From positions 15,873,613-15,937,612 of the forward strand of contig NC_087071.1 in assembly GCF_963678635.1 (NCBI RefSeq): a stretch of DNA of 64,000 nucleotides, read 5' to 3'. The notes beneath the pieces were generated by a model that worked only from the letters and a program-made list of their open reading frames with translations, had not been told where the DNA came from and did no database searches. Below are positions 23,701 through 38,700 of the stretch, one piece after another (position 1 is the first letter of the stretch; every line of letters starts with the position of its first letter). The translations under genes were made by a program, and so were the position numbers. The stretch comes from Symsagittifera roscoffensis (Eukaryota; Xenacoelomorpha; Acoela; Convolutidae).

Positions 23701-26700
23701 TCCTTTGCAGTATGAAATTTTGTCTTTGTATGTCGAGTTAAACATTATGTTGCTGTTTTGCTCTTCGACGATAAGACTAGCAAAATTCTTAACGTTTTCT
23801 GATCTTACTTTTTCGAGAAAAATATCTGTTGTAGAATTGAGTGTTGTAGGCTCCCAAATTTCTGCGCCTTCGAAAATGGCCCAGTTTTTGTTCACCATAA
23901 CTCCGAGCTGAAGTTAACGAGAAAAAAACACTGGACAGAAAATGAGGCGGATCTAAGATTTTCTCAAGGGGGGATGGGTTTCAAAAAAAGTCCAAAAGTT
24001 CGATGATTTTTTTAAAACTGACCAAATTGATTTCTCAAGCTCTCCGAAAGCACTAAGAAGACCCGTTTTGACCAAATTTTCTGCGCTGTGGCTGGGGCCA
24101 AAGTTTTGAAAAAAAAGCTGAAATGCCGTTTTAGGCCCTTTTTTGAAAGATTTGACCATAAAATTGCTTTTTCGGCGCGCGCTCCCCCTAAAAGTTAATA
24201 TATAATGGCGCCGGGTAAATTTTGGGTCCTTCAGCCAAAAATGGATATCTCAAAATAGGACAATGCGGGGCGGGGGGCCTTTGGTCGGCAGATGATCGAA
24301 TTTCTAAGGGGACAGGCGCGTCAACCCCCCTCCTCCTAAATCCGCCCCTGGATACAATAATTAATTTAAATGCTGAAATGTGGCTAGCCAAAAGAGGTTC
24401 AACAATCCGAAAGTTTTCCTGTTTAAACTTATTCAGTAGTCTTCGTTTACTTTGAGTTAAGAGGATTTTAACTTGGTCCTAACTTGTTTAGTTTTTTTGT
24501 GGCGATGGGCCTCCACTGTTACAGCTACAACTCTCAAAAAAGACAACTAAAAAAAGAAAACATAAAAAACTCACAGAGAAAAAATTTTGTAACTGAAAAG
24601 TTTTGCCATGAGAATTTCAGTTTCCTACCCTCTTTTTGAAAGCTCGCATTATTCAGTATATTGCGAGTTGTCTTTTGTTGTGCCATTGGCCGTGAGTTGT
24701 ATCTTAATGCGTGTTGTCTTTTGTTGTGAGTTGTATTGCATTGCGATATTTCTTTTGTTGCCACATGTTTTTTGCTGCGAAACCTCCCTTTGTTGCCAGT
24801 TGTTTCTGTGAGTTGTTTTTCTTGAAAACTTTTCCACAACAAATTCATCAGAATGGAAATAGTTAAACTTCAAAATTATTTCAACTTACCCTGATAAACT
24901 TCCAAGTGGCAGCTTCCTCCATGTTTGGCAAATGGGGTCGAATGTGGATTTTGTCAAATGTCTCATTCTTCAGCATCTGCACTTGAGGAGGACATGTGAC
25001 ATTTAATGGGTGTATATGATGCCTTAAATCTCAAGGTGATCACGAAACAATCAGCTGATTCCTATAGATATCTTCATCAATATCCTTTTCAAACGGATGG
25101 ATGATTCAAAATACAGAATTCACCCAGGCATAATCTTTGAATAAGTTCATTATAGGTTGATAATCTGTTAATAGGTAGTACCAGTACCTCTACAAATAGT
25201 ATAACTCACAGATGAGATAAAGTTCACTTTTTCGTTGAAACTCTAAGTTAATCTATATACTACTATTTTTGGTTTTTACCCGGAATCAAAACACATGAAC
25301 AAGATTTGGAAATGCACAATATTTGAACAAAAGTTGGAATAAAACAAATGTTGAGTGAAAATTTGCTGAAAAATTTGATCATAACAAAAGAATTGATGAT
25401 AGCAAGCTTGTGATTTTGAGAAGAAATCATAGTCAGTTAAGATAAAATGTCATTGAACTTTCGAATTGAAAATTTTACTACTTATTATAACTTTTCCACA
25501 AATAAAATTTTCTTTAAAAAAATTCGATGCGGTTTTTTCACGGATTTTGAAAAATTTTTGGTTTAATTACTTTTGGGAACTATGCTATTTCAAACGTAAT
25601 CGGCAGCACAGTGCTGTTTTAAGCAATTGAGAAAAAATATGAACAGAATTGAAGCTTCATTTTTTTTCAAAATGGGCTCGGACACAAAATGTAAGGAACA
25701 AGTTTTGTTTAGATTCTTACCAGGTTAAGTGGGATACACTTATTTTGTTAAAATCGGAGCCATAGTTATGTTCCAAGAATGGGTAATTTTGGTATATTCA
25801 GTTAATCTAAAATTACGCTTAAACGCTCAAAATAACTGGTGAAAAAGTTAAAACAAAAGGAGCGTCCTACACAGCCCGACAAACGGGTAAAATCTCCTAA
25901 AAACTTCACTTAAAAGTTTTGCACGTTGTTTTTTAATTTCCCTATTAGAATTTTGTCAAACTCTGCAGCAGGGATTTTCAGTTTAATTTTCAGTTTTGCA
26001 AAATGAATTGCACCTTTTATCTTCTGTTTTTGTCTAAGCGTGACAAAAACTGACAAAAATTTATCTTACAGTTGTCTTATACGAAAAAATCCGTGTTTTG
26101 TTACAATCAAAAATGCCAAAATTAATAGGAAATTGTAAAACTTTTAGGAAAAAGGGTTTAAATTAAAAAACCTACCTGCGGCCATTATTGGTCAAATTCA
26201 ATGGGTTTGCAAACTGGATTGTATTGCTTTTGACTTCCAGATTGCAGAGATAACCGATATAACATGTATCCCCTTTCGCTGTTTGTCCAATTATCTCGAA
26301 GTCTGCTGTTTCATGCGGCCAATCACCGGGCTCCGTTTCATGGAAAATAGCTTCTGCTTCTGCAAATGAAACGAAATAATTTAAAAAACACAGAACAAAA
26401 AACTTCCAGATAACGTTACTTGAAGAGGAGCCTAATGTAAAAAATTGAATTTTCAAAAAAAAATTTTGATAATGCAATAAACTTTTTTTTATTGTTAATA
26501 TCTCTATTTGATTTTTTAAATCTAATATCTGAACTAAATTATCTAGTCTAAATTAGTTATTGCTGTCGAAAACCGTATTTCCATTCTATCCATCATGTTA
26601 AAATTTGTTAAAAAACAATAGCAATTGAGATTACATAAGTTTTTGACTTTATGGGCTACTCTAGTTCACCAATATTGCAGGATTTGGGTGCTATTGATTT

Positions 26701-29700
26701 AACACTCATTTTAAATTCATTTAAAAAAGTTGCCTTTGTGTCATTTGCGATTCTCATTTTTTTTAACAGGAAAAAAAACTAATTTTTTTTAATGAGCTTT
26801 AAGTTCAGACTCAAGTTGTCTCAGCTTTTTTAACCAATCTGTTCTTACTTTGCTATAAAAGCAAACAGGCAAGTTTTATCCAATTTTTACTCTCCCTCAT
26901 GCGCACTTTTTTTCAGACAGTTTATTTAACAAGAGTTTACTCGGAACTAAAAAAAACTCGGAGAAATGTTTGACTGATGTCACGTCACCCTTAACCCATC
27001 ATGATGCAATTGTTTCTCATAATTGATCCACTTCTATGAAGTTTTAAAAAAAAAGATCTTTGAGTTTGTTTTAGTTGATTATGATGGATTTCCGAGACCA
27101 AATTATTCCACTATAATCTTTTTTAAGGTAAATTTTTTAAAATAAATTAAATAAATTGCCATTATAATCAAAATTTATTGAAATAGTGAATCTAATAATT
27201 CCATTATAATTGATTATAGTTCATTGATTTTTTTGTTTTTCTCGAAAAAATTCTCTAAAAATGATTTCTTTTCAAATAAAAATCCATTAGATCCCTTATA
27301 ATTGAATAAATTAAATTTCCTTTTGTACTAATCTCAACTGTTGTTCAGAAGTTTTGCGTTGTGTCACGTCTCTCACAGTTGCGTCATGTCTCTCGCAGTT
27401 ACAACAAGAAAAACAGTAAAACTTTGAATATGTTCAGTAGACCGCTTCCTTGTAATTATTCCTAACCCCCCAGCGCGACCCCAACCCCCGCAGCTTACCA
27501 ACTCCCTCCTCACCCCCTCCTCTTACGTTCAAACATCAACCCACCGGCTTCCGTTCTTTTTAACCCCCTCTAGCCCTACTTGAACTGAGGAGCTTGAGCT
27601 GGCGAAGTTTGATTTGAATAGCAAGAAATGTAAATGAAATGTTAAACTGCCATGAATTGAGAATCGAACTGATAATCGAAAATAGAAAAAACATTTTAAA
27701 AAAGTCGACGAACAAAATGGAAAATAAAAGTCAGAAAGTTGAGAACAAAATACGTACCAATTGCACTAAGCAACCAGTAATATGAATTGGAAACTAAATT
27801 GATAACTTCATACTTCAGTAAAACTTCTCGAACAAAATGCATTATAATCGATTATAATTGATTGTAATAGATTAGAAAAATTTTTCATTCTTAAAGTTTC
27901 ATAATCGATTAATTGTATTTTTATAGATACTGCTAATAAAATCAATTATGATCCACGGGCGCTTGGTGCGAGCCTGTAATTGTCCACTTCTGTTAGTGTT
28001 CTGCGTTTCTACATTTTAAAAAAAATTCTGCTCTTCATTGGAAGAAAATTTGATCAATGAAATAAGGAAAATGCTAGTCATAAATCTGGAAATGTGTCGC
28101 GTGGTAAGATTCAGTACTGCAAAGATTCTGAAACAAGAAAAATTTGAAAAACTAAAGAAATTCACGAAAGCTGAAAAACTATTTTTGTTTCTATATATAT
28201 TTTTTGCAAAATATATATAGAAACATTGCGGTAGATTATTTTCAACCGCATCAACCGATTAAAACTGTCTAGGGTAAGTGACAACTGTAAAAAAACACAT
28301 ACGCATCAGTCGAATAAAATTGTGTAGGGTAAGTGACAACAGTAAAAAAAAAACAGATGATTTTTCCATTACCCGCTATTAGAATCATTAAAGCCTCCCA
28401 TGAACTCTTGCATGAAATCTTACAAAGTCTGCTTTTTGATCTGTTCGAAGAATTCAAACCTATCTCTTGAGTATGTATAATACATGGCAGCTTTTGTTTC
28501 AATCATCGGAGCAAATTTTGCAGCGTGAGTTGCAATTTTTTATGGACCAGAAAGCAGTTAACGTTGAACTCGTCAAAATAAGCTGAAAACATTGTATCTG
28601 AAAACGACTTTTTAATTGGTTTTTTTGTTCATTTGGATCATATCATATCAAATTTTTAAATCTGCTACTTCGTTGGAACACTCGAGCTCAGCTTAATATT
28701 GAACGGTCTTGATGTACACATGAAGATGGTTTCCATAAAAAAACATGGACGCAATCATCTATATTTAGTTCGATAATGATCATCGACCAAAATTTAGGAG
28801 ACCGTGGCCATTTTTACATGGAAAACGTTTTCATGGGTACATATTGACTGTACATTATTCAGCTGAACTCAAAGGTTTCAAAGTAGCTGACCTAAAAAAA
28901 TTGACAACTTTTTTCAAACACTTCATTTCCAACAAAAAATTTCTGCGCAGGCCCCAGAAGAGTAAATATTTTGGGATTTTTGAGACATAATTTCCGTAGG
29001 AAACATTAGCCCTCCGGACCAATTTTTCATGAGCTTGTTTTTTTTGCGTTTTAAGTTTTTTTATGTCAATGTGCTATCTTGTCAAAATTTTTATGGGTCT
29101 TTTCTGTAATACAGCCCAAAAACAATTTTTTTTTCGAAAACAGATCAAATACAGAAGCATAACGCTTGAAGCTGATTGATTTGAATTTCATAAAAACTAA
29201 AAAAAAACATCTGCAGCTTCAATTCTAATCTTTTAGCTCCATTTGAGATTTTGATCGCTTATTAGAAAAAAAACACCTCTATTAGAAAAAAAAAGAAAAG
29301 TTTAATTACTGTACTTACCACATCGGTCTAGACGGCAGAAATATTCTCTCTTAAATAGATTCAAGTTAGAGCCATGACTGCAATTTAACAGGCGTGCAAC
29401 TTCAATATCAGTGGTCGTTTTAGGTACGCATTCTTCTGTTTTTTCGTTTCTTTCGTAATATTCGCAAACTCGGGTTTGTTGTAATTTCCAGTTTCCACAA
29501 TGTGTTTTTTCAAACATACCACAAGTTGGAAACCAGTCACTCATTTTAGCCTTGTATTGCTGTTCAGTTTTATTTTTCGGACTTTCACCTGTGAACATTC
29601 AGTAGATTTTTGGCATCTATTTAACACTCCTCAACTCTATGGTTTCTACTGAAGAAACTGTGCCCACCCGAATATAAGCATAATTCACTAGAGCATTGGT

Positions 29701-32700
29701 GTAGCGGTGGTGAAATGATTGGGTCTCGGCTTCTCAGTTGGATCCGAGCACCATTGTCCCTGCTCGTTGAGGGCGAAGCAACATTACCCAGCCCAAAAAC
29801 TAGCCAAAAAACATTAGTTTTCCAAAAAAAAACAATGGAGCAGCTCGTTTGTTTTTCCTTTTCTTTGCGAATAAATCTTAAAGTTTTTTGTTTAAAATTT
29901 GAAACTTGTTGATTTCTAATTGGTCGAAAAATCAACACCTTTTCAATTAGGGTTCATCAACCATTCCTTGAAAACAGTTCTTGCCGCTTTGGTGTCCTAG
30001 CAAAAACTGCTCAAAAAGATTGTTTTAGACAAAAGAAAAAGTCCCCCAAGTTAAAGAACAGAATTACCGAAAATGTCGCAGCGAATTTCTCTTTGAAGAA
30101 GCGGATAGTTATCATCAGAAAAACAGGAAAGTTTCCGTGCGAACGTAACATCATCTGTTGCGTCTAAGAAGCACTCCCCTTCCCCCGTTTCTTTCCATCG
30201 ATAGTATAGGCAGTTTCTGTTTTGTATGGCTGTCGAAAATCCACAATATTTTTCACTTTGGGTTTCGAGTGTACAAACCCTGGGAGACCATGGACTTAGC
30301 AAGAGATCAGGACTAAAATCATTTTCTTCGCGAGATGTTGAATCTGAAACGAAATTCTTGTTTTTCTAAGACAAAAAAACTCAAATTGAACACAGTAACT
30401 TTTTTGTTTATGGTTTGTCCTATTTTAACAAAATTCATAGCGGAGTAAAAAAAATTTTCTAAATAAATTTTGCGAACTCTTTTAACTTAAGGTCAGGGGC
30501 GGATCTAGGTTTTTCTCGAGGGAGTGGGGGGAGTAGATTTTTAAAAAAAAATACGAAATTTAGTCGAATTTTTTTTAGGTTGACCAAAAACTTTTTCTGA
30601 GCTCTCCCAAAAGCAGAACAAAGACCATGTTTTGGTCGAAAGTTCTATGCCGCAGCCAAAACTTAGAAAAACCAGGCCGAGAAAAGGGTTTTTAGGTTTT
30701 TTTTGGAAAATTTTGACCAAAAAATTGGGTTTTATCGGTGCGCGTTCCAGTCTCAAAATTAGTATTGGCGCCAGAGGCGCCTTTAGAAAAAATTATAGGG
30801 TCCGTCAACAAAAAAGGTCCGTCGCCTCAAAAAAAAAACAAGAGGGGAAGGCAGGAGGTCGGCAGGGGGTCGGATCCCTGAGAAAGAAGCGTCAGCTCCA
30901 CGCCCCCGGTCCCCTCCCCTAATCCGCGCCTGTTTGGGGTGACTCTTTTAAAAATTAGCGTACAAAACTGATCTCCGCTTTAACAACCTAATAAAAAAAG
31001 AAATTGGAAACTACCAGTCATGCCGTAATTTATGATATCTATCGATATCGAATCCGAACGTATTGGTAAATAACGATTAAATTTAGACTGAGAACTCAAA
31101 GTAAACAACAAGTTCTGAAAGTTCTTTATTTAGGTTCTGACCATTATAACATGATGTTACGCTTTCATAATCGGACAAGGTCAAGTGACCTGCTAAACGT
31201 AGTGAGCTATAAATACATACATGTAAAAACATCTAAATTTGCCAATCCGGCCGGAAAAAAACACAAATTCTTCAATGATTTGAGTTTTAGGTCCCTGTAG
31301 GACCGGAGTTCTTATTTCCCTGTATGAATTCTTATGCCGTTTCTTTTCGCAACTTCTGTTTGGTTTGTGTCAACCTGTTTTACAACCCCTATCGGTCTGT
31401 GGTCGTCTACCGGTGCAAAAAGGAGTTTTATTTAATTTGAATTGCAAAAATTTTGATTGTTTTTTTTTTGCTCCAAATGCTTAGTTTGGGTGGTATTCGG
31501 TTGTTTAATATTTTGATCTATTGCGTTGCATAATTTTCGATGCGACGTCCGCATTCGTTTTTGAAACTACCTTAGCCGCTGCTTATAGCAATTATTGTAT
31601 GTGCGTGTTTATTTAACTCGTCCGTGAGCTGCAAAATCTAACTGTACCTCTTCGTTAGTTTCAACGACAGCTTGGACTTGTAATGAATGTTGTTTGCCTA
31701 TTACTGGTTTCAAGTTATCACCTTGTTCGGTACATTGACGACATCCTTGTGTCATGTGCACAATTGACCGGTGGATGTGGCGAAACCAGATGGGATGGCA
31801 GATGTCTAGCATGACCGCCCATCCGTGTAGACTACCGACCAGTGTCTGTCTATATTGTGTAGGAAGGACAATCCGCTCGTCGATTAGCAGACAATCAAAT
31901 CGTACTTGCAGTCGATGTAGTAAGCTGAACCAATATTGTCCGACAGAACAGTTTGAGGGCTTTTTTTTCTCGTTATTTCTTACGAAGTGGGCGATTGGGC
32001 GCATATTCCAAATTTTTCGGATTTCGGCAGCAATGAAGTTGATCCCCAAAACTTTCTGTAAGTTTTTTTCTGTAGAGTAGGGGTGTCCTCCTCAATTTCT
32101 GTGATGATTTATTGGTTGGCGGTAGCTACTAACCCCTCTGTTATCTTTTCGTGGCTGACTTCCAGTAGAATTTGTTGCTGTTCGACTCACGTGCTCTTTG
32201 ATGTGATCACGTGTGGCTCAACGTTTGGATGGGTTTCTTTTTGTCTGATGGCTGTTGGGTCGACGCGACTCACTCACATTGTGTGTATTTTGCTTACTTC
32301 GAGTGATTGTTCTGTTTTTGCGCGTAGTTTTTGCTTTGTTGGTACATTTTGCGTGGATGATGTAGGTTTAGTGAGGTCTGTTTCGGATGCGCAACTTTCT
32401 TTTTGTATTCTGCTGTCATTCTTGGTTCGTGACTCGATTTTGATTGATGTTTTCTCTGTCTTGATGTTTTTTCTGGCGTCCTTGATTGTGGCTGGTGCTG
32501 ATGTAGATGCTGAATGATCGTCGTGTTTTTCAGTTGTCCTTCGTCTCTGCCAGCGCGGATCGGAAAGGCTCTCTCCCTGATCGGACTCTCCTTGCCATTT
32601 TTCGTTATGTTGACTGGTCCTGCCTCTATCGTTGTTGCTTACGCTTCCGGAATGACTCCTCCCCCAACTCCTTTAGAGTTATTTCTTCGCCGAATGTTAC

Positions 32701-35700
32701 TTTTGATTGTTAGTATTTGTGTTTTACGTTGACGCAGCTTCTTTTTCTCTTCAGAGTGTTTAATTCTGACTGGATATTGGAAAATTTTGTGAGCGAGTGA
32801 CTGAAGATTTGCCGATAGGCTTGGCCGCCTGCGATTTGTTAGGACAATTTGAATTGCACGTGATTTTGCTAATCTTACCGGATTTCGGGACATATAGTCA
32901 AATAGTCCCATTTTGTTCCGCGCCAAGTATTTTATGTCAGAATTGAAAAAGATTAAACCATCAATCCATGTTGTCAGTCTACTTTGACAAGTTTTTAGTG
33001 CTTGCTTTAAATGTGCTGATTAAAGTCTGGTGGTCTGGAATACTGATAAAGTTTCTCGCGTACAAGTAGTAATTGGAGTAATATTTTGCAAACACGATCC
33101 CAAAGAGCTCAAGTTGGTTTACTGAGCTCTTCTACAAGAGAATTTGAAATTCTTGACGCGTACGCAATTGCCACCCAATCTTCTGACGTGTTCTGCTCTA
33201 GGGCTGCGCTGAAACTAAAATTTGAAGTGCCACAAAGTGTTTATTTAGTGCGATATCTGAAACTAGTTTTTCAATCTTATTTAATCTTCTGTCATGTTCC
33301 GATTTTTTAGTCTTTTGTTTTATTTTTCCCTTTGTTTTTTAGCAGAGGACGCCGAGCCGCGACGGTTTGTGCCAGTTGTGGGATGTACCATGTGAGATGG
33401 TGCTTTGAGCCAATAAAACTTTTCATTAGTTTAAATTTTATCGGTAGAGTTAGTTTTTCTATGGCATCTCTTTTTCTTATTAATGGTGTTGAGCCCTCAC
33501 TAAATATACTATAACCCAGCCAATCTAGCTGCTTCCACAAGAACTTACAATTGTCTTTAAAGATGGCAGGAATATCTTCATCATTTTTTTGTAAAACTTT
33601 TTGTACCTCTAATGCTCTTTTGGTGTCTATCAGTATACCGTCCAGATATGTGTAGGTGTTTTTGCTTTTGTTAGCGTGAGGTCGATTGCTTTTCGAAATT
33701 TTGTCGGCATATCCGTGAGGCCGTAGAAGCCTGTTTGGAATTGATATGTCTCCGTGGCGTTTCCGCGATGAGGCTAAAGTTGCAACGTTCTCGAGTTCAT
33801 TGATCCAGAAGGATTTACGAATAAGCGTACCGCAAATCAATTGATGAGAACAGTGTATATTTTTATGTCGGATTTTTTTTTGTTTGAGCACTGTTGACTC
33901 GTTAATCATGACCGGACTAATGAACAGTTTGTCCGAAATTTTGTCCAATTTCACATTATGTTATTATGTTTCTGATCTATCAGTTGGCTCAATTATTTTT
34001 GGACTCTTCCTTGAAGGTGTGTCGGTATTCAGCGTCTCTTTTGTTGAATCGGAACTGCGTTTTTTGATAAACTGTGTTTTCATCAGCTGGTTTTTTGCTT
34101 TGCCAATTTTGGCGCATAGTTGCAGAAAATTATCTCCCAGCCACTGTTTTTTTCCCCTGTTTGATTTTTCCTTTTCTTTTATGTTGAGCGTTTGGTATTT
34201 TTTGGTGTTTCATCTACCAATCTTCTACTGATTCGTGGTAGCATATTTTTACCAATTGTATTTGCTTTTTTGTCGTCAATCACAAAAAATGGGGCTGATT
34301 GAACGGTCCATACCCCGGACTCGAGCGAGATAATCAGCTGTCTTTTCAGTATTATCAATTTTACATTTTAGCATGCTAAATTTCGTGCGGCATCTTCCGG
34401 GGAATATATTTGAAAACGGTTGAACTGTCATTTTGTTGCAAAGGACGTGCTGTTGTCTCGTTTAAAAACGATTTTGGGCTGCCAGAATCAGCGATAGGAA
34501 AAATGGGTTCTGATTTTGTCTTGAGTTTTACTATGTGTCCATTTAAACCTTCGTCAGTTATTTCTGCTGACGTCTTGATTTCAAATGATTCGTTGATTGA
34601 CAACAAGGAGAAGTTGGCTCTTTGTAATTCTTCCCAAGTGTTTCGTGATGTGAGTTCGGCAAATGCGACTTGGTCATTTTCTTCTACACCTGAACTTGGT
34701 CGTCTTCCGTTGGTTGCTCTTCGTTGTAACTTTTTTGAGAAATTGACGTTTGCCGATCGGCAAACTTTCGTGAAATGTCCCCGATTTTGGCATTTTGCAT
34801 ATACTTTGTCTTTTGCCTGACAGGGCTGTAAATGATTCGGACCAAAGGTTTTCCCACAATTGTAGCATTGTTTTTGCTGCATCTTGTTTTGGTTTTGTAA
34901 ACTCCTGCTTTGGTTTCCGCGTGGGTAGTTTTGACGCCCTCTTAAGTATCTTGCTCTATTCTTGTTCGTGTTTTGCATTTGACCACCCCGGCCACGGGGT
35001 TGTATGTAACCCATAGGTTTTTGCTTTATGGCAGAAGAGGTTGACTGATCGAGTGGATTTGGTATCATAGTTTTACTATGCTCGATACCTTTTTTTCTCC
35101 GGATAGCGTAATCATAAGCGTCCTGTGGTGAACGGGGTTCTGCCAGCAGCTCTTCTGCTATCTTATCGCTATGCATACGTGTGATGAACATGTCCCGGAC
35201 TCATTTGTCTTCGCGGTCCCCACAATCTGCTGTTGATGCGAGTTGTACTACGTCAGCATGAAACTGATCAAGCGGTTCATTTATTTTTTTACGACAAATA
35301 AAGTTTTATCGTAACTCTTTCTGTGGCGGAAATATGCTTCAACACCCATATGAGAGTTTTAGTCGTTGTAGTTTGTATGTCTAACACTAGCCGTATTTGC
35401 TGTACTTGTCTTTGACCTTCTGTTCCCAGGCAGAGAAAAAAAACGTCTCACCTTTGAACCCGCTTATTCCCATGCCACTGAATTACACAAAACGATTTTT
35501 TCACGTGCTTTTTGGCATCTGTTCTCCCATCCAACGCGTTTTTCTTGGTTCCGTTTTTCTCAGTTTTTTCTTGGTGTGTCAGTTTCCCCACTGATTTCAA
35601 CTTCCGAAGTTGGTTTGGTGGATCAACTAATTCAGGTTTGTCTCGTAATAGATTTCGAACTTCTATTCCGTCTTTCGCGAACACTGCCATTTCGACAACC

Positions 35701-38700
35701 GCGGTGCACTTGGACCATTCTAATGGCGGCTCCGCTGAGGCCATTTCCTAAAATGGGTTGATTCTAAATGGACTTTTTATAAATCCTGCTGACTGTGCCA
35801 TGTCATACCGTAATGTACGTAATGTATGATATCTATCATTATCGAATCCGAACGGATCGGTAAAAAATAAAGAAGATTAGATTTTCTGAAAGCCTTAATT
35901 CAAGGTCTGACCATCATGACATGATGTTACGCTTTCATAACCGTACAAAGTTCAAGTGACCTGCTCAATGTAGTGAGCTATAAAAACATACCTATGAAAT
36001 TATCTATCTTGGGAAATACGACCGGATGACACAACATTGTAATTTTGATTAGCTTTTAACTGTGTTGATAATTTTTTATGATGAATTACTTGATGTACTG
36101 TCATGATGTATCATGAAAAACAGTCTGAGTTGGACAATAACTAGTGTTTTCACACTTTTCATAATGGAAAAATTCATTAATTCACATACAATTCCATACA
36201 CGCAGAAAAATTTCTCTGGTGGAAATTTTTGAGTACAATTTTCACATGAGATTAGGATCCAAGAGCCTATTTTCACAATCTAAGCCGAGTTGGTACGTTG
36301 AATATGAACCCATTGGAGACCAATTTTGGAGCCCGTTTTTCATTGCAGGCCTGTGTTTTTAATCTTTTTTGAATAAACGGTTTTTCAACAGTTGCTCGAG
36401 GACAGTTTATTTACGAAACGACGAAGTTCAAAAGGAACCCTTCAAAGTTTAAGTTGTATCGGCTCCAGCGTTAAGCCTTGATGAACTTTTGGTAGATAGT
36501 TGCCTTGTCAGCATAATTTTTTTGAGGCAAAACTTAGGCAAGAGTCTACGTTGTATCGGGCAAAATAACCTTGACTCGATATAAATTAAACTTTCGCTAC
36601 GGCGTCTTCTCAATCTTCTGACTGTTATGCTGCTGTTCCGATCACATCCCAAATGTCACGTACAAACATTTTTTATACTCGCGCATCCACCTTTTTTGCA
36701 CATTCATTCTTCGCACAGCATTGTGTGCGACCTATGCGTTTCGACTTTCTCGAATAAATTCTGGTATTCTTCGACTGTGCTCGATCTATGTTTTGACTTT
36801 CTCGACCAAAGAGGTATGTTTCGACTGTGCTCGGCTTAAAGTTGCTACTCGGCCGCGGAATCTCTGTAGCAAACAGTCGAAACATTCAAAGTCGAAACAT
36901 AAGTCGATCACCTCGACCTGGGACATGCAAAGACGTGGGGACAAGCGAGTTTGCTATTTTTGCGAAACTGCAGCTCAAATTATCCAAAGGTTGCAAAAGT
37001 TGGACTCAATTAATCCCTAAAATGGGAAAAGACTTTGTTTCTTAAAAGTTTTAAAAAATCCCTAATTACTTATGAACCGAATTGTTAGAAAGTAAATTTT
37101 ATTAGACAGGTGAACATTTTTCCGAGCAATTTAATATCGTTTGTCTTTTTTTAAATTTTGATCTCTTTCAAATCTTTTTTTTTCTTTTTCTCAATTGTGC
37201 TTTAAATCAGGCAGTTTAATAATGAGTTCGTTGTAACCTCCCTACTGAACAAAAATTAGTAAATATTCGCCAAAAATGAGATTTTGTTCTCGTTGGGTTA
37301 GTCAGTTCTTCTTTTTTCTCAAAAAACTGAGAAAATTGGCACTTTTCTAGTTTCCCATTCCCTCGTGAAATTTCAAAATAAAACTGTTCAAAAGTTGGTC
37401 ACACGGCTTTTTGCATGCACAAAATGTTGTGAAAATTTGTTCCCCTGTCCACGCTGACATGTTTTAATGCACTTTATAACACGAAAAGTCATTTTAAATA
37501 AATTTTCATGCAAAAAATTTCCGAAAAAAAATCAAATAGGGGGGTATGGAAAAAAGCTTAAAATTCACCAGACTCTTTAGAGAAAAGATAGCAAAGCAGC
37601 AGTGACTTAAGTAGGATCGTTTCAATTAACCTCTATGATACGCGTTTTTTTTTTATGAAAGCTGTATGAAACGCACATGTCAAACTAGCTTTGTCAAAAA
37701 GCATTAGTCAAAACAAATCACTTTTGCTAAATTTAAAATTTTAGCAAAAAATGGTCTATCTTGTGTTTGGTTTGAGTTCTTAAAATCAATTTGGTCGAAC
37801 TATAGAAAAAAAAGGTCGACACTGAAAAAGTTCCGAAATTCTGTCCTCTCAAAAAGTTTCTAGTTCAGCGTTTAGTCTCACCTTTTGAATCCCCTTGATG
37901 ACAAATAAAATCTTTTTGGAAACTGAGCCGGCCTGAATCCAGTGGACATGATAATTTTCGACCCAATTCTAAGGAGTTAGTTCTTTGAATCTGACACTTT
38001 CCAGTTTCTGGGTTTCTTTCACGATATTCACAGTATCTTTTCTGGGTAATGACAAATTCTGCAAGGCCACACGTGTTGGAGTGGTCAATATCTTCGCACT
38101 TTGGAAACCATGGTCCCATCTGAGGTTCAGCTAAAATAGCTCATCGGCTATTACGGGGCCAACCTGTATAGACTTGTTTTGACCCAAAATCAGATCACCC
38201 GCTATTCATAGCTTTTTTTTGCTGCGAAATCACTTATTTGCTCGAAGAAACAAATTTTTGTCTCACACTTTGTCTATAGCGTAGTGTCAATTTACGTAGA
38301 AGTGAAACAGATATGACGAAAAAATTTTGTGTGAATAAAAATTTAGTTTTTCATGTTTTCATGGAAAGATGAATTTATTTTTGTCTGTCAACAAATAGGC
38401 CAACTATCATGATTTTTTTGAAGTATAAACTTTCAAGCACTTTACAAAAAGTTACAACTTCTAACTAAGTCAGGTTGAAACTTATTATATTAACTCATTT
38501 TTTTGCAAATCTTCAAATGCATTTCACATATGCGATTCTCTCTATTTGCACGAAGAAATTTTATTTGTTTAAAAGGCAAAACCTTTGCTATTGTTCCGAC
38601 TTTTGTAACGAAAGTAACGGAATATTTGTGATCGGGGTGGGTTTTTTCTTCTGTTAAATTTTGACTCATAACAGGCCATTTTGGATGGAGTTTTGTTTTA

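Larger units (their letters stand above)
23908..24889 (-). other. Intron with MITE and short repeats
   Basis: Holds a complete family A MITE (23944..24351) and a degenerate gagttgt/ttttgttg repeat tract (24655..24825). Confidence 0.5.
31019..36036 (-). mobile_element. Ty3/gypsy LTR-retrotransposon with degenerate LTRs (element 2)
   Basis: Two related direct repeats (31019..31262 and 35799..36036) flank, on the minus strand, gag (35744 down to about 34700), protease, reverse transcriptase, RNase H and integrase (ending 31609). Domain order gag-PR-RT-RH-IN identifies Ty3/gypsy. Frames are interrupted, so it is dead. The LTRs have diverged visibly, indicating an old insertion. Orientation matches the host gene. 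Confidence 0.82.
30344..37881 (-). other. Intron (7.5 kb) hosting element 2
   Basis: Between modules 9 and 10. It contains a MITE (30494..30932), the LTR element at 31019..36036 and a TCGACTTTCTCGA-type repeat tract (36620..36920). 36921..37881 shows nothing recognised. Confidence 0.5.

Noticed and set aside
24534-24873. Minus-strand frames rich in Asn/Gln/Thr
   Set aside because: They are produced by the gagttgt/ttttgttg repeat tract.
32083-32517. Plus-strand 144-codon hydrophobic frame
   Set aside because: It is antisense to the pol region of element 2 and has no coding motif.
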